A stretch of 64,000 bases of DNA from assembly GCF_954871325.1 (NCBI RefSeq), contig NC_088779.1, forward strand, positions 13,704,846 to 13,768,845, in the 5' to 3' direction. Positions 47,300 through 59,107 of this stretch are shown piece by piece (positions within the stretch are counted from its first letter, which is position 1; each line of letters starts with the position of its first letter). Position numbers and translations under genes: made by a program. This DNA is from Gordionus sp. m RMFG-2023 (taxonomy: Eukaryota > Nematomorpha > Gordioida > Chordodea > Parachordodidae). Under the pieces are notes generated by a model. The model saw only the letters and a program-made list of their open reading frames with translations. It was not told the origin of the DNA and did no database searches.

Positions 47300-48141
47300 A
47301 AGTAATGACTATATTTAACCCCTGCTTATAATGATATTTAATATCGAAGTCTAAATATTTTGTATTTAACTTTTATTTAATACCCATTTTATGTTTTGCG
47401 TTAATAATAATATTCATTACATATTAAGATGCCTGCTTAGCCTGATAAAATTAATATAATCAAAAGATTTTTTAAATACTATTTATTTGATACCCATATA
47501 AATGTTAATTTTTAACCTCCCCCCCCCCTTTCCCAGATCAGGTCCATCCCTTTAAGATAATAAATACTTTCAGTCGAAAGATATTTAAGATACCTTTTAT
47601 TTGATTACTATATCAATAATTTGTGTTTATAAAAATATTCCTGACCACCTAAGATCTCCCGCCTACTTAGAGTATAATTATTACAAACAAGAGATATTAA
47701 AATTAGCTAATATTCGATACCCATATCGACATTTTATTTTGTAAAAAATATTCCTGACCCCCAAGACCATTTCCCGCCCTCTATGAGCGATTATTAATAA
47801 TACAATAAAAAAATATTTTAATTACCTTTTATTTGATACCCATATCAAAAAAAGATAATTAAAATATTTTTTACACCCCCCTCTTCCATCACCCCCCCCC
47901 TCCATCACCCCCCTTTCCACCCCCCCCCCCCAGATCAAGTTTTACCCATCAGGACCAAGAATGTAGACTTTCAGTCAAAAGATGTTAAAATTATTAGCTA
48001 TTATTTGATACCCATATCGATATTTTGTGTTAATAAAAATATTTCTGACCCCCTAAGACCTAGAAGCGCCCATTAAGGGAGAGAGATTTACCTTTAGTTG
48101 AATAGATCTTTTGATTAGCTATCGATTTATACCCTAATTAG
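47300..48141. repeat. Inner part of the right inverted repeat of the Ginger-like element
   Basis: Inverted copies of the left-hand units: CCCCAGATCAAGTTTTACCC near 47929, GGACCAAGAATG near 47951, and long C runs (47520, 47878, 47920). It ends GCTATCGATTTATACCCTAAT, the inverse of the left copy ATAGGGTATCAATCGATAGC. There the foldback element cuts it, and the partner resumes after 61169. Confidence 0.8.
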
Positions 48142-50812
48142 AGCTCCGTGAAGTTGGCCGAACGATTGGAAGCACTAACGATGAATCATATGTCATTTTT
48201 TAGTGCTTCGTTAGTGCTTGTTAGTGCTTCAATCCGTATAGTAGCCGAATTTAAGGAAAAAAAGTTATAGGCAAAAATAAAAATTTGTGCCAACTTCACG
48301 CTTAAAAGTCGATTGGAAGCACTAACGATGAAATTTATATCATTCTTTAGTGCTTCGTTAGTAGAGGTTAGTGCTTCAATTAATTTTGTAGCCGAATTTA
48401 TGAATAAAATGTTATTGGCAAAATAAACAAAAATAAACAAATATTGGCGACGTGCCAAAACAAAAACTATAGGAGTACTAAACATCCGGTTTTCGCCATT
48501 ATTTAGTGCTTAATTAGTGTATTTAAATTCCGTTATTAATTAACTTAACCGCATTATAAAAAAAAGTTATAAGCTAAATAAAAACGATGACGTCACGATT
48601 TAGGCGTGAAGTTGGCCGAACTTTTGGAAGCACTAACGATGAAACTTAAATCATTCTTTAGTGCTTCGTTAGTAGAGGTTAGTGCTTCAATCAGTTCCGT
48701 AGCCGAATTTAAGAATAAAAATTTATTTACGAAAAAAACAAAAATAAACAAATAATGGCGAAACAAAAACTATAAGAGTAATAAACATCCGGTTTTTGCC
48801 ATTATTTAGTGCTTAATTAGTGTATTTAAATTCCGTTATTAATTTATTTAACCGCCTTATAAAAAAATGTTATAAGCTAAATAAAAACTATGACGTCACG
48901 ATTTAGGCGTGAAGTTGGCCGAACTTTTGGAAGCACTAACGATGAAACTTATATCATTCTTTAGTGCTTCGTTAGTAGAGGTTAGTGCTATAATCAGTTT
49001 TGTAGCCGAATTTAAGAATAAAAAGTTATTAGCAAAAAAAAACAAAAATAAACAAATAATGGCGAAACAAAAACTACAGGAGTACTAAACATCCGGTTTT
49101 TGCCATTATTTAGTGCTTAATTAGTGTATTTAAATTTTGTTATTAATTTATTTAACCGCCTTATAAAAAAATGTTATAAGCTAAATAAAAACTATGACGT
49201 CCACGATTTAGGCGTGAAGTTGGCCGAACTTTTGGAAGCACTAACGATGAAACTTATATCATTCTTTAGTGCTTCGTTAGTAGAGGTTAGTGCTTCAATC
49301 AGTTCCGTAGCCGAATTTAAGAATAAAAAGTTATTCACGAAAAAAACAAAAATAAACAAATAATGGCGACGTGCCAAAACAAAAACTATAGGAGTACTAT
49401 ACATCCGGTTTTCACCATTATTTAGTGCTTAATTAGTGTATTTAAATTACGTTATTAATTTACTTAACCGTCATATGAAAAGATTGTAAAATGCTGAAGA
49501 AATTTTTAGAGGTCAAATTTTGGCTAGAAAATTATGAAAGCACTAACGATGAAACATATATTTAGATCTCATTATTATCAATATAATTATGCAGGAATTC
49601 TGATAGTTACCCTGATTCAATATAGCATATCAATAATTCAAATTTTCTGACACCTCTTTAGAATCTTAAGAAAAGAATCTATCAAATTGATTATGTTTCT
49701 ATAGATAGATATGAATAATTGTATTCAAACTCTTCTCTAGAAATTATCAAAACAACTAAAGAAGTTAATAAAAATGCAAGTCCAACTCCACTTAGTGGTC
49801 GAAAATATAATTCTCAAGCGTTATATCTTTTTATTTTAAAACTGTTACTCGATAATATAAATAGATTGTAGAATAAGAGTGTTATATTTTTATTCGAATA
49901 TTATAACTACATATTGATGGAAGAATAAAGAAGGAAAAAATTATAAAAAATGTATGATATAATTTTCAACGAATAAAACAGCAATTAGCGAAAATAAGCA
50001 TATAATCAATAAAACATTCTATATAACAAATATAAACAAATACGAATATAATGGAAATATAGTTTAAAAAACCTTTATGGCATAGTTATAAATAATATTT
50101 AATTTTTTAATACATATAATGCAATATAATTTTATTTGAATTGTATAGGATAATTTTCAATTCACAATTTCTGTTGTCACAAATGCCATAATTTATTTAG
50201 GGGTCGTGTATAATCATTTGATTTGATAAGCTCCTCCCAAGATAAAAACATTCTTCAATCCTAAAATCATATATATTATTCATTTGATATTTTAAAATAT
50301 ACCTTATTCTATAGGATTAGGAAACTTCAGCAAATACCATATAATATATAAGATCGGAGAAAATATCATATATTTTCTAATTTAATAATTCCAGTACTAT
50401 ATTGAACTTTTACGACAAATTTAATTCTTTCTCTAGCATAATATGGATTTAATTTAAATATATTTTTGCATAGGAAGTGTCAAGGGCTTAATTGTAGAAG
50501 CTATGTAACGAAATGTTGAACAATATTAATGGTCAAACTTTATTTTTATTTGTATTATGATAACTAATTATAACAGTACTACAGTCAAGAAAGACGGGCG
50601 CATTTAATTTTTGCCTACAATTTTTTACCTTTTTATTTATAATTTAAAGCCAAATTAAGTTATTATTGTTAGATGAATACCTATCTTATTTACCCCATTA
50701 ACTAATCACATTCACTTCCCACCCCGTGAAGGTGGGAGTTGGAATTTAAGGGAGCAAAGAGGGAGATTGACTAAAAAAAGGAAGAAATAAAAAAAAGAGA
50801 CAAAGATATTTA
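48142..50812. repeat. Left arm of the foldback element, with about 304-bp tandem units
   Basis: Units start at about 48606, 48909 and 49214 with GTGAAGTTGGCCGAACTTTT, 303-305 bp apart. Each contains the short palindromic block GGAAGCACTAACGATGAAAC and its partial inverse TTAGTGCTTCGTTAGT. A diverged, shorter unit begins at the outer end. The inner part (49400-50812) is single-copy within the arm. The arm is about 610 bp longer than the right arm, which fits two extra units. Confidence 0.85.
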
Positions 50813-51765
50813 TAGCATTTTTATAATTTAAAGAAGAGATGCTGATACTTTCATATTTAATACCTCTGAACAATACCAAAAAAAATAGGTAGTATATAAA
50901 TTACAAACTATAATATAATATACAATTTCACTTTATATATTTTTTAAAAAATAATTTTTATTACACTTTTGATTTTGAATATAGATAGCATTTTCACAAA
51001 TATTCTTGAATATAATTTAAATGGCATATTTTATTATACTAAAATAATTAACCACACATGTGATTAATTAATCTAATCTATTATAAATTTTATAATTTTT
51101 TTTACTGCCATTAAAATAATTTAAAAAAAATTTTACAATCTAGAAAGAAAAATAATTATACCAAATCTTAGTATAGCTCCTATTCTCATTGCTTGTGCGA
51201 GTTCTTTAATTCATTATTCTTCAAGTTAATTTAAAAACTTTTGTGTTTAAAATTATTATTATATAATTATTTCATTCATTTAATGACCATCAAGCCAATT
51301 GGCATTTAATAAAGAAATGATTTTAAATAATTTTCCGTAATTTTTATATATTTAGGATGGTAGGGAAGGTAACCTCTTGCAAATAACGGGGATAAATAAA
51401 TGGTAGGGAATCAGGGATAGCAATATCTCTAAAAATGATTAGGAAAAAAAATACAAGGTTTACCCCGAGAAATAATTTAGTTGGAGAAATTTTAAATTTT
51501 AATATGTAGCTTAATAATAGTTCTTTAATATGACATACAAAGTAAAAATCAAAATCAAAATCCCCGCAAATTCTTATATTTTATCAAATAAATATGATAT
51601 AAATTGAGAACTGCTTATTGATATTGGACAAGCTTTGATCACATATTCCTTTAATTTTCGATTTTTTTTTTAATTAAAATTTTTAATTTATAATAATCGA
51701 CAATTACAAAAATATTTATAATATACTAATAATAACAAGGTTTAAAAAAAATTATAATCTACATC
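50813..51765. other. Foldback interior, no gene recognised
   Basis: AT-rich sequence between the left arm and the CCHC frame. No coding similarity seen. Confidence 0.4.
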
Positions 51766-52245
51766 TAATCCTTTCCCAAAGGACGATCGGAATTTTTATT
51801 TTCATCGTCACTTTGCCCTAGCATCAGCTCTTCCATTCTTTGGACTTCCGATGATGTCCTTGAATGCGCCTATGTCCTATCCCACTTGTCGAGGCTTTAT
51901 GAACTTTTTCCGACAATGGAATCCTGAATGAGTTATCCACCGATTCTTTTGGCAATCCAGCGAGGGCAAAGTCGGTTCTCCTAGATCTTGTTCTTGGCAA
52001 AGATCCATAATTTTCCCGACAGTTGAATATTTTATGCCCCAAACGCCCACACAAGAAGCACTTTGGAAGAGTACGTTCTGGCTGCCTCAATACCGCATAT
52101 CGCTCCAAATGATTTCGTCCGGTGCGAAAAAACGGGGCACTGTAGTTCCTGAGTCGGGGCACATAAGGTACATTTCGACTATTGATACTCGGTTGAACAA
52201 TAAGTATGTTTGGAATTTCTTGCTGAGACATCCACATTTCTAACC
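51766..52245 (-). pseudogene. CCHC zinc-knuckle frame, gag-like retroelement fossil
   Basis: The minus-strand frame reads MWMSQQEIPN, then a basic, Arg/Pro-rich stretch and CFLCGRLGHKIFNC (about residues 62-75), a perfect CX2CX4HX4C knuckle. Ser/Arg-rich sequence follows. The knuckle and its basic context are typical of gag proteins of LTR-type retroelements, but cellular RNA-binding proteins and some transposons also carry it. It is GC-richer than its surroundings. No reverse transcriptase or terminal repeats were found next to it, so it is probably a fragment. Confidence 0.45.
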
Positions 52246-52694
52246 AGGAGTCTGCTAGTGGGTTACCTAGATTAGACTGGTTTACTTACATCGAGGCATA
52301 TAATATTACTATAAAAATGTTTCCCGCTATTATAACTTTTTTCAGGATTCCCCCCCCCCCCTTAAAAAATCTAAATCTACTTTTAATAAAGTAGATTTAT
52401 CCATCTTTCCTTTTATACAAAAAAAATTAATTCTTTTCACACAAATTACTCTTAAACAAATTCTACTAGTACATAAAAAAAATTAAATTAAACCTCATTT
52501 TCTTTTTATAAAAAAAAACTAATTTCTTTTCACAACAATTTTTTTAATAAAAAAAAATTTTTTTTACCTGAATCATAGAAAAGGGAGTCTTTATATAGTA
52601 TGTTGTCATCATTTTAGTTTAATAATTTTTTAAAATAAAATATTTAACTTAGAATAAAATTTTATAGAAAAATTAAATTAAATAAAAATTAACT
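52246..52694. other. AT-rich spacer with a C run
   Basis: No gene. A run of 10 C follows TTCAGGATT near 52350, possibly a piece of an older element. Confidence 0.35.
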
Positions 52695-52698
52695 TTAA

Positions 52699-54185
52699 CC
52701 CTTTAGGTTCCCTCATAAAATTAATATGTTGCAACACGATATTTAGTAATTTTTTTATTGATTCTAGTATAATATAATATAAAACACACAAAAAAAGTTT
52801 TTTAAATTCAAAATGGCGGCTCTCCCTGGTGGTTTCAAATTCATATCATTGACACCTTATGGAAACTTTCGAAACAGTTTCTATTTTTATTTAGACATAG
52901 TGGTACGTTGCATGATTTGCACGACCACCTTGTTCTTCTGGGATTTAACTTTGTACTACAGAAGGTACACCTTCGTGAGGTTCCTGCCTGAGGTTGATGA
53001 GCTGAGTTTTTTAGTCTAATTTCTGGAAGGATATAAGCTTTATTATTTTTTCTTTGCATTGATATATAATTATTATCATTATGAATATTATCATCCCTAT
53101 TAACATTTTTACAGTATGCCAATTCGCTAGCAATTATTTGTCTTCGGAATTCTTTCGATGAGAGTTTATTATCTGTAAGAATATTGTATATTATGAATGA
53201 ATTGATAATCGCCGCATCTATCAGCCAAAAAAATATTGGTAGTCACCATTTTCGCCACTTTCGCGAAATTTCATATAAAGACTTGAAATGGTCAACAGAC
53301 CCCATATATTTATTATACATCTTTATCATTATTGGACATTTTACGTCAAATACTTCCCCTTTTTTATTTTTTCTCTTCACAGTATCCACTGATCTCGGAT
53401 CAATATAATTGGGCATTATAAATACGTCACGATTATCTCGCCATTTAATTATACTTATATTATTTTTGTCACTTCTCCAGTCAAACTCACCTCTTTTTAA
53501 TTTTGTTTCCATATTCTTTATGGGCAAGTATCTCCTATTTTTGTTTAGTGTTCCGGTAGCATATATACCTTTCTTTTTTAAATCGATCAATTTCAATTTG
53601 ATAAGGTGTATCCGATTCATAATCATCACTATCAATTTGGTAACGTGTATCCGATTCATAATCATCTTCGGAATCAGTGGATGAGTTGTCTAACGAAGAA
53701 CCTTCAGATGGAATGTCCAGATAATCATCCATATATATAACAAGCTAAAATTATTGCGAAATGAGTTGGCAAAATTTATCAATTATTTAAAAAAATAAAT
53801 ATTAAAAATATTGTTGTTAAGTGGCAGTGGTTAGTTTAATATACCACATTAAAGAGATCAAAATAATATATAAATATTATTTATTTGAGCAAAAATAAAT
53901 ATTAGAAAGATAGATAAAATAGTGAGGAATATATACATTTAAAAATATTTGATAAATATACTTACTTATAATTAAAATTGGAATTTTAAGAAAAATCATC
54001 GTAAAAAACGTATTTTGAAATAAAGGCGCGAAAAAAAAAATTAAAAAATAACTCCTCCACAAACATATGAAAAAGAATATCTTTTAATATATATTCGTGG
54101 TGGTTTCATTTTATATGATTAACTCCTTTAGAAGATATAAAGGTTAAAAGGTGGTTTTATATTTGCCCTACCGCGACCGAAAGGG
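52699..54185 (-). mobile_element. piggyBac element, internally deleted, flanked by TTAA
   Basis: Begins CCCTTTAGGTTCCC and ends in the inverse of CCCTTTCGGTCGCG, with TTAA on each side (52695-52698 and 54186-54189), the obligate piggyBac target. The minus strand encodes the start and the last third of a piggyBac transposase. About 300 residues between them, including part of the catalytic triad, are missing, so the copy is non-autonomous. It sits inside the foldback element. Confidence 0.88.
52841..53732 (-). pseudogene. piggyBac transposase with deleted core
   Basis: From 53732: an acidic N terminus with two near-identical SDDYESDTxYQI blocks (residues about 20-45). The frame then shifts to the C-terminal third: YATGTLNKNRRYLP, FDWRSDKNN, MIKMYNKYMGSVDHF (an Asp of the core), LPIFFWLIDAAIINSFILYN. 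The Cys-rich finger CTFCSTKLNPRRTRWSCKSC, then CLNKNRNCFESFH, ends the protein (52841-53122). A TGA replaces a Trp codon just before LPIFFWLID (about 53243). The first two catalytic Asp regions are absent. piggyBac proteins are usually 550-600 residues; this keeps about 300. Confidence 0.85.
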
Positions 54186-54189
54186 TTAA

Positions 54190-55307
54190 ACGTACAAATT
54201 TTATTCTAAAGTCTAATTATTTTAAATACAAATCTTATAACATAACCAAAAATGCTACGCACACACCACATTCAATTCAATTTTCTTTAAAATTTACAAC
54301 TTAACCTATTTATCTTTTTTCTTTGAGTTTGGTAAAATTTTATTCATTCAAATTATTTATTGCTTATAACTTAAGATCAAAAAAATTCCCTCTTTTAATT
54401 TTTCCCAATTTCTAACCTATTTTATCTTTTTCTAAAAACAAACCTTATTAATCAAGAATTAATCACCATTTTTTTAAATTCCAATTTCTTTAATTTTTCC
54501 CTTTATATTTTTTATATCATTTTCCCAATATTTACTATACAAAATTTTAATTTTTTTTCTACGTTTTTATACCCTTGCTAACAGATCTCTATGGCTAGTA
54601 ACCTCGCTATTATTCTCTAATCGTATCATAATATTAAAGAACAATTATTAAGCTACATAATAATATTTAAATTAACTGGCCAGTCCTCCCTTGTCAGCAT
54701 TAAAATAAATAAATCCATGTTTTAAATAATATTTTATTTTATTTTTTCAAAATTTATCCCTAAATTCAACTTACTAAATTATTACATATTATGAATAAAC
54801 TTTAAAGCCTGTAATCAAAATATTTAAAAAAAAATTATATTTAGACCCTCTTTTATTAGGTGTATCGACTATCACCTATTGTTGGTCAGCGTGCCCTTAG
54901 TACGTTAACGTTGGGCTAAAAAAAAATTAAAATTATGTTTTCTAAATAATTATCTCCATAAAATATATAATAACTATTTAAAATAGCCTATACTTTGAGG
55001 GGCAGAATCGCGTTAGGTATTTGACCGATCAAATACATTAGTCAATTTACCTTATTTGACCGGTTTGCCAACCTTGTTTCAGAATATGTTTTATTAATTT
55101 TATTAGTTTAATATTATTGAATTTATTCAAGTTATAACGAAAGGTGTTTAAACATTTCCTGGTCCCCTATCAGTTTTTAAATTTAATAAGACAATATCTT
55201 GGTTATCATCTTCGGTCTTCAAAATTATTTTATATAATTTTTAATGCAACAAATTTGTCTCATTTTGTATATATGTACTTATAATTAGTAAATCAAACAT
55301 AACTACG
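54190..55307. other. AT-rich foldback interior upstream of the transposase gene
   Basis: No gene seen. It may hold the promoter and first non-coding exon of the transposase. Confidence 0.35.
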
Positions 55308-56021
55308 ATGCCTAGACAAGCAACTGTACCACTTCAACTTATAAATATGACCCTTCTATCTTTTAAAAATGATATTCTAAAGGATATTAATAGAACTTCA
55401 GCGGATACATGGATTAAGATAAGTGACGCATTTGCGAAATTAATGTCACCGAAGTCGATATATACATATATCCGTACTAATAAAAACAGTTGCTGGGATA
55501 TTCTAGATATCAATGAATATATGATAACGGTAAGGAAAATTTTGATCAATTCTATTCTAATTTCGCAGAGAAAAGTTTAAAATGAATTTAATGATAACTT
55601 GTTGGAAGAGGAAGATATATTTGAAGATGAAAAAATAGGGAAAGAACAATTTGAACTTGTAATTTTAATCGATGAATGGAATCAAATGTATCCATGCGAC
55701 GATAATTTCGCAAAGTTAAGATCTGGCTGGACTCATATCATTGAGAAAATCATCACCAGTCAGATGAAACTTCCCTGTACCTGGATGTTTAAAAATTATT
55801 ATTTCCCCTCTAATTCCATTTATTTTTTAAAAATTAGAGCGCATTGTAAACAATGCCAGGCTATATTAAGGTTGAATTTAATTAGTTCAATACAAGATAA
55901 ATTTGTAAAAAATTAATTTGCGATATATTTAATTATAAATCACATATGCATACTCTTGTTTTAAAGAGACCATTAAGTGGTTTGAAAAGAAAGGAAATAG
56001 GCAATGAATTAGAAAAAGACT

Positions 56022-56558
56022 TTGCCTTTAATTGGCGAAAAGGCCAACCAATCTATGGAATTTGGCGAGGTAGAACCATCTACACTTTATTCTTTAAATG
56101 TTTTAAGAAAGTGTAAGCAAACTTTTAAAAATAATAATGATTTTGATCTTAAAATGGATAATGGTGTTAATACACTATATATTTTAAAATATACCGAACC
56201 CTATATTTCAACCATTATTAATATAGGATCTGATAAATTTTATATGCATTATTGGTTGCCAGATCAAATGTGTATATATAATAAATATTGTCAGGATACA
56301 GATGTATCGATACTTCAAATTGATGCTACAGGCTCCCTGGTTACAAAAATCAATAGGCCGTATAATAAAAAATCAGGCCATATTTTTTTATATGCGGGAG
56401 TAATCGGAATAAAATTAAAATGTGGTCAAATACCTGTTGTGCAAATGCTCTCTGAGGCCCACGATATTAATCACATTTCACTTTGGTTAAATGTATGGAT
56501 ACAAAGTGGTGCAAAAATCCCCAAAATAGTTGTAACCGATCATTCTTTAGCTTTTTAG
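56022..56558 (+). pseudogene. Foldback transposase, first part of the DDE core
   Basis: 178 codons with LNVLRKCKQTF, GSDKFYMHYWLPDQ, LQIDATGSLVTKI (first Asp, about residue 100), LSEAHDINHI and VVTDHSLAF (second Asp-bearing strand). Strands and spacing fit an RNase-H fold transposase. The next part continues in another frame as GGVARSLANF. Confidence 0.7.
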
Positions 56559-56924
56559 GCGGCGTAGCTAGATCTTTAGCAAATTTTATAGATCTGAAGG
56601 CTTATATTGAATATTCATTTAATATAGTAATGGGACAAAAATTAAACATGCCCAAGATTTATATTAGAGTTGATTATGCCCACTGTATTAAATTAATAAG
56701 CAGATGGCAGGGTTTATATAAAAAACCCCGTTTGTTTAGAGAGTTTTATATTCGCACAATGGCTAAGTTAATTAAATGTGGGTCCTTGCATGCAACAGGC
56801 AGAAATGATAATTGAGTCTTTAATAATCACATGTACTAGCGAATTTAGTGGGACTGAAATATGTCCCGATAATTGTTGAAATGCTAAAAAATACCTAAAA
56901 CTTATTATATCTGGACTTGAAAAA

Positions 56925-58031
56925 ATGGAAACTGATATTTATGATGAAGTCGATGATATTGAGATAATTAATTTAAATATAACCAGTAATCTCTATCATT
57001 GGATAGAAAATTTGAAAAATAGGGCCAAATCTAATAGTGCAATATTTGTAAAAGAAGAAAACTATTTTTATTGCCCAGATATTATGATACATTTATGCAA
57101 TTTTTTGAGGACATATCCCTTATGGTCTAACATTATGCAAGCACATTATAAATATGGGCAACCTACTGCCTCTACGACTAATGTTGAAAGTTATTTCAAC
57201 AACTTAAAAAATAGAACCTTAAAATCTGAAACATTACCATTACGTTTGGATAAGTTTTTTTGCAAGCATTTCAAAGAAATAAAAGGTATGATTACACTAG
57301 CGGAAGCTGCAAGAATTACAAATTTAATTAAAGAAGAAAATAGTGATTTAGATATCGTACAACAATCAGAATTTAAAATTAATGAGTTAATTAAGGGGGA
57401 AAAGATTGAAAAAATAGATATCAAATCACAAGAGACCTCTGATTTGAAAATGCAGAAATTTAAAATTAATGAAGTTTCGATTGACGATGAAGATTCAATT
57501 AATGAAAATCTAATACTTGAAAACTGGAAAGGGTTGGCGGATAAACCTATAGCAAGAAAAAAACGTTCATATTATGGGGCTCACTGTCCTGAAATTTTGC
57601 ACTTAATAGAAGGCAAAAAAATTAAATTGGGATTATTAAGAAATGGAAATCTTTTTACAATGGCACATCCTTTAAAAATAGGGACAAAACAGTTTTTAAT
57701 AGGTAATACATGTGCTATTGATGCATTTTCCCAAGGGGTGGCGGTGGCCTGCTGCGATAGCAAATTATATTTCTCATATTTTGATAAAATAATAAATAAC
57801 GTTTTTCAGCATTTTATTAAATATTTAATATCACATGGAATTAATAAAACAACATATATAATGAGAGCTGAATTAGCGATGACAATGTTCCCCAAGATTT
57901 TAGTTACTAATACTAATGATTTATATCGTTTGTCATGTGAGGCAACTATTTTTTATGTGATCGACAAATGTTTTAAAAATATATATAGTATGAGGGATAA
58001 ATTTAAATGCACTAATAATGAGTGCTATTAG
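56925..58031 (+). pseudogene. Foldback transposase, Glu segment, linker and Cys box of the peptidase-like domain
   Basis: The longest open stretch of the window (368 codons). ASTTNVESYFNNLKNRTL (about residues 83-100) is the Glu-bearing helix of the DDE fold. Residues about 130-210 form an acidic, Lys/Glu-rich linker with two similar FKINE blocks. Residues about 212-222 are basic (ARKKRSYYGAH). GNTCAIDAFSQ is at about 260-270, followed by helices (FSYFDKIINNVFQHFIKYL). ATG 56925 is internal to the full gene. Confidence 0.75.
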
Positions 58032-58103
58032 ACGGAGAATATAAGAAATGGCTTATATATACCAATTAATATAAACATTATAAATACAACAGGTATCCAA
58101 AAC

Positions 58104-58466
58104 TTGGCAGCTGCAATTGAAGACACCTTGCCTGCCCAATCCTTTTGTAAATCGTGCAAGAATTTGAACCTTGTGCATGAGTACGAATTTCATGAACAAA
58201 TCATTATTGAAACAACAGGATGTGAAATGTTTAAATTAAAGGATTTCCCGATATTTATAAATCTAGATGTTAAAACATATTTTTTAAGAGCAGCAATTAT
58301 TTTTATACCACCTGCTGTGTCCACAGGGATAGGACATTATATATGTTATTCAAAACGAATAGATGGAACTTGGGAAGTTTATATTGACCTTTTAAAATCC
58401 ATGGTATGCAAAAGAAATGACATCCAAGAAGATGTGATATGTCATGCCTTGTTATATACAATATAA
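58104..58466 (+). pseudogene. Foldback protein C terminus with His box and Cys pair
   Basis: 120 codons, in the same frame as 56925-58031 after a TAG at about 58029. CKSCKNLNLVHEYEFHEQIII contains a CxxC pair and a strand. PIFINLDV precedes the His box GHYICYSKRIDGTWEVYIDL (about residues 78-97). Asp-Leu-Leu ends the active-site strand. In USP peptidases the catalytic His sits in exactly such a GHY-x-x-Y element, followed by a Trp and an Asp/Asn. A second, zinc-binding Cys pair was not found. Confidence 0.7.
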
Positions 58467-58469
58467 GGA

Positions 58470-58975
58470 AAGAAAATTTTCGAAAAAGGATTAAAATATA
58501 TGATGAGTGAATCAGACATGCATTTTTATATTGATTAGCTATGGTTCATCAATTTAATATAAATTGATGAATGTATCGGAAATGTATTTTTACATTGATT
58601 CGCTATGAATTCTCAATTTAATTAAAAATTTGATGAGTGATTCTGAAATGTACCTTAATTTTGATACGATATGATTACTGAAAATTTAATAAAATTTGAT
58701 TAATGTGTCAGAAATGTTCTTATTTTTGATACGATATGATTACTGAAAATTTAATAAAATTTGATGAATGTATCGGAAATGTATTTTTACATTGATTCGC
58801 TATGAATCCTCAATTTAATTAAAAATTTTGATGAATGATTCTGAAATGTACCTTTTTTTTGATACGATATGATTACTGAAAATTTAATATAATTTGATGA
58901 ATGTGTCGGAAATTTATTTTTACATTGATTCGCTATGATTCCTCTTATAAATTTGATGTGTGAATCTGCAATTTA
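58470..58975. repeat. Tandem repeats behind the foldback transposase gene
   Basis: Repeats of about 55-65 bp contain ACATTGATTCGCTATGAAT or the variant TTTGATACGATATGATTACT, followed by TTTAATAAAATTTGATGAATG and a CGGAAATG-type end. They occur about eight times in an alternating (A-B) pattern of roughly 120 bp. They lie between the stop of the gene and the right arm and have no coding. Confidence 0.75.
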
Positions 58976-59107
58976 TTGCGCTTCTAAGTAATTTGACAAT
59001 TATAAACTCTAGGAGACCCAATGTGCATACAAATGTGAGTTGCTTGAAAGTATAACCATCAATTCGTAAAGTATAAAATATTAATTTTTTTTAAAGTTCT
59101 CTTTTCA

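Larger units (their letters stand above)
55308..58466 (+). pseudogene. Foldback transposase fused to a USP-like cysteine peptidase domain
   Basis: One collinear gene of about 1000 codons. The N-terminal part (55308-55916) is helical and includes a CxxC pair (HCKQCQ) that may be a finger. The catalytic part follows: LQIDATGSL (about 56316), VVTDHS (about 56529) and RVDYAHCIK (about 56667) as Asp-bearing strands, then TTNVESYFNNLK (about 57175) as the Glu segment. An acidic linker follows. The C-terminal part has GNTCAIDAFSQ (57702-57734) and GIGHYICYSKRIDGTWEVY (58326-58382). These match the Cys box and His box of C19 ubiquitin-specific proteases in wording, order and spacing. The MULE/NOF assignment rests on layout and target size. 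The frame is broken by five or so stops and two compensating frame changes (about 56540 and 56800), so this copy is inactive. Ulp1-type peptidases are known in some MULEs; a USP-like one is not familiar to me. Confidence 0.75.

Noticed and set aside
48186-48485. 99-codon open frame with repeated EALTSTNEALKNDI
   Set aside because: The repetition follows the DNA repeat of the foldback arm; no protein evidence.
49124-49404. Overlapping open frames in both directions, repeated at 60520-60800
   Set aside because: They are mirror images in the two foldback arms and contain only repeat sequence.
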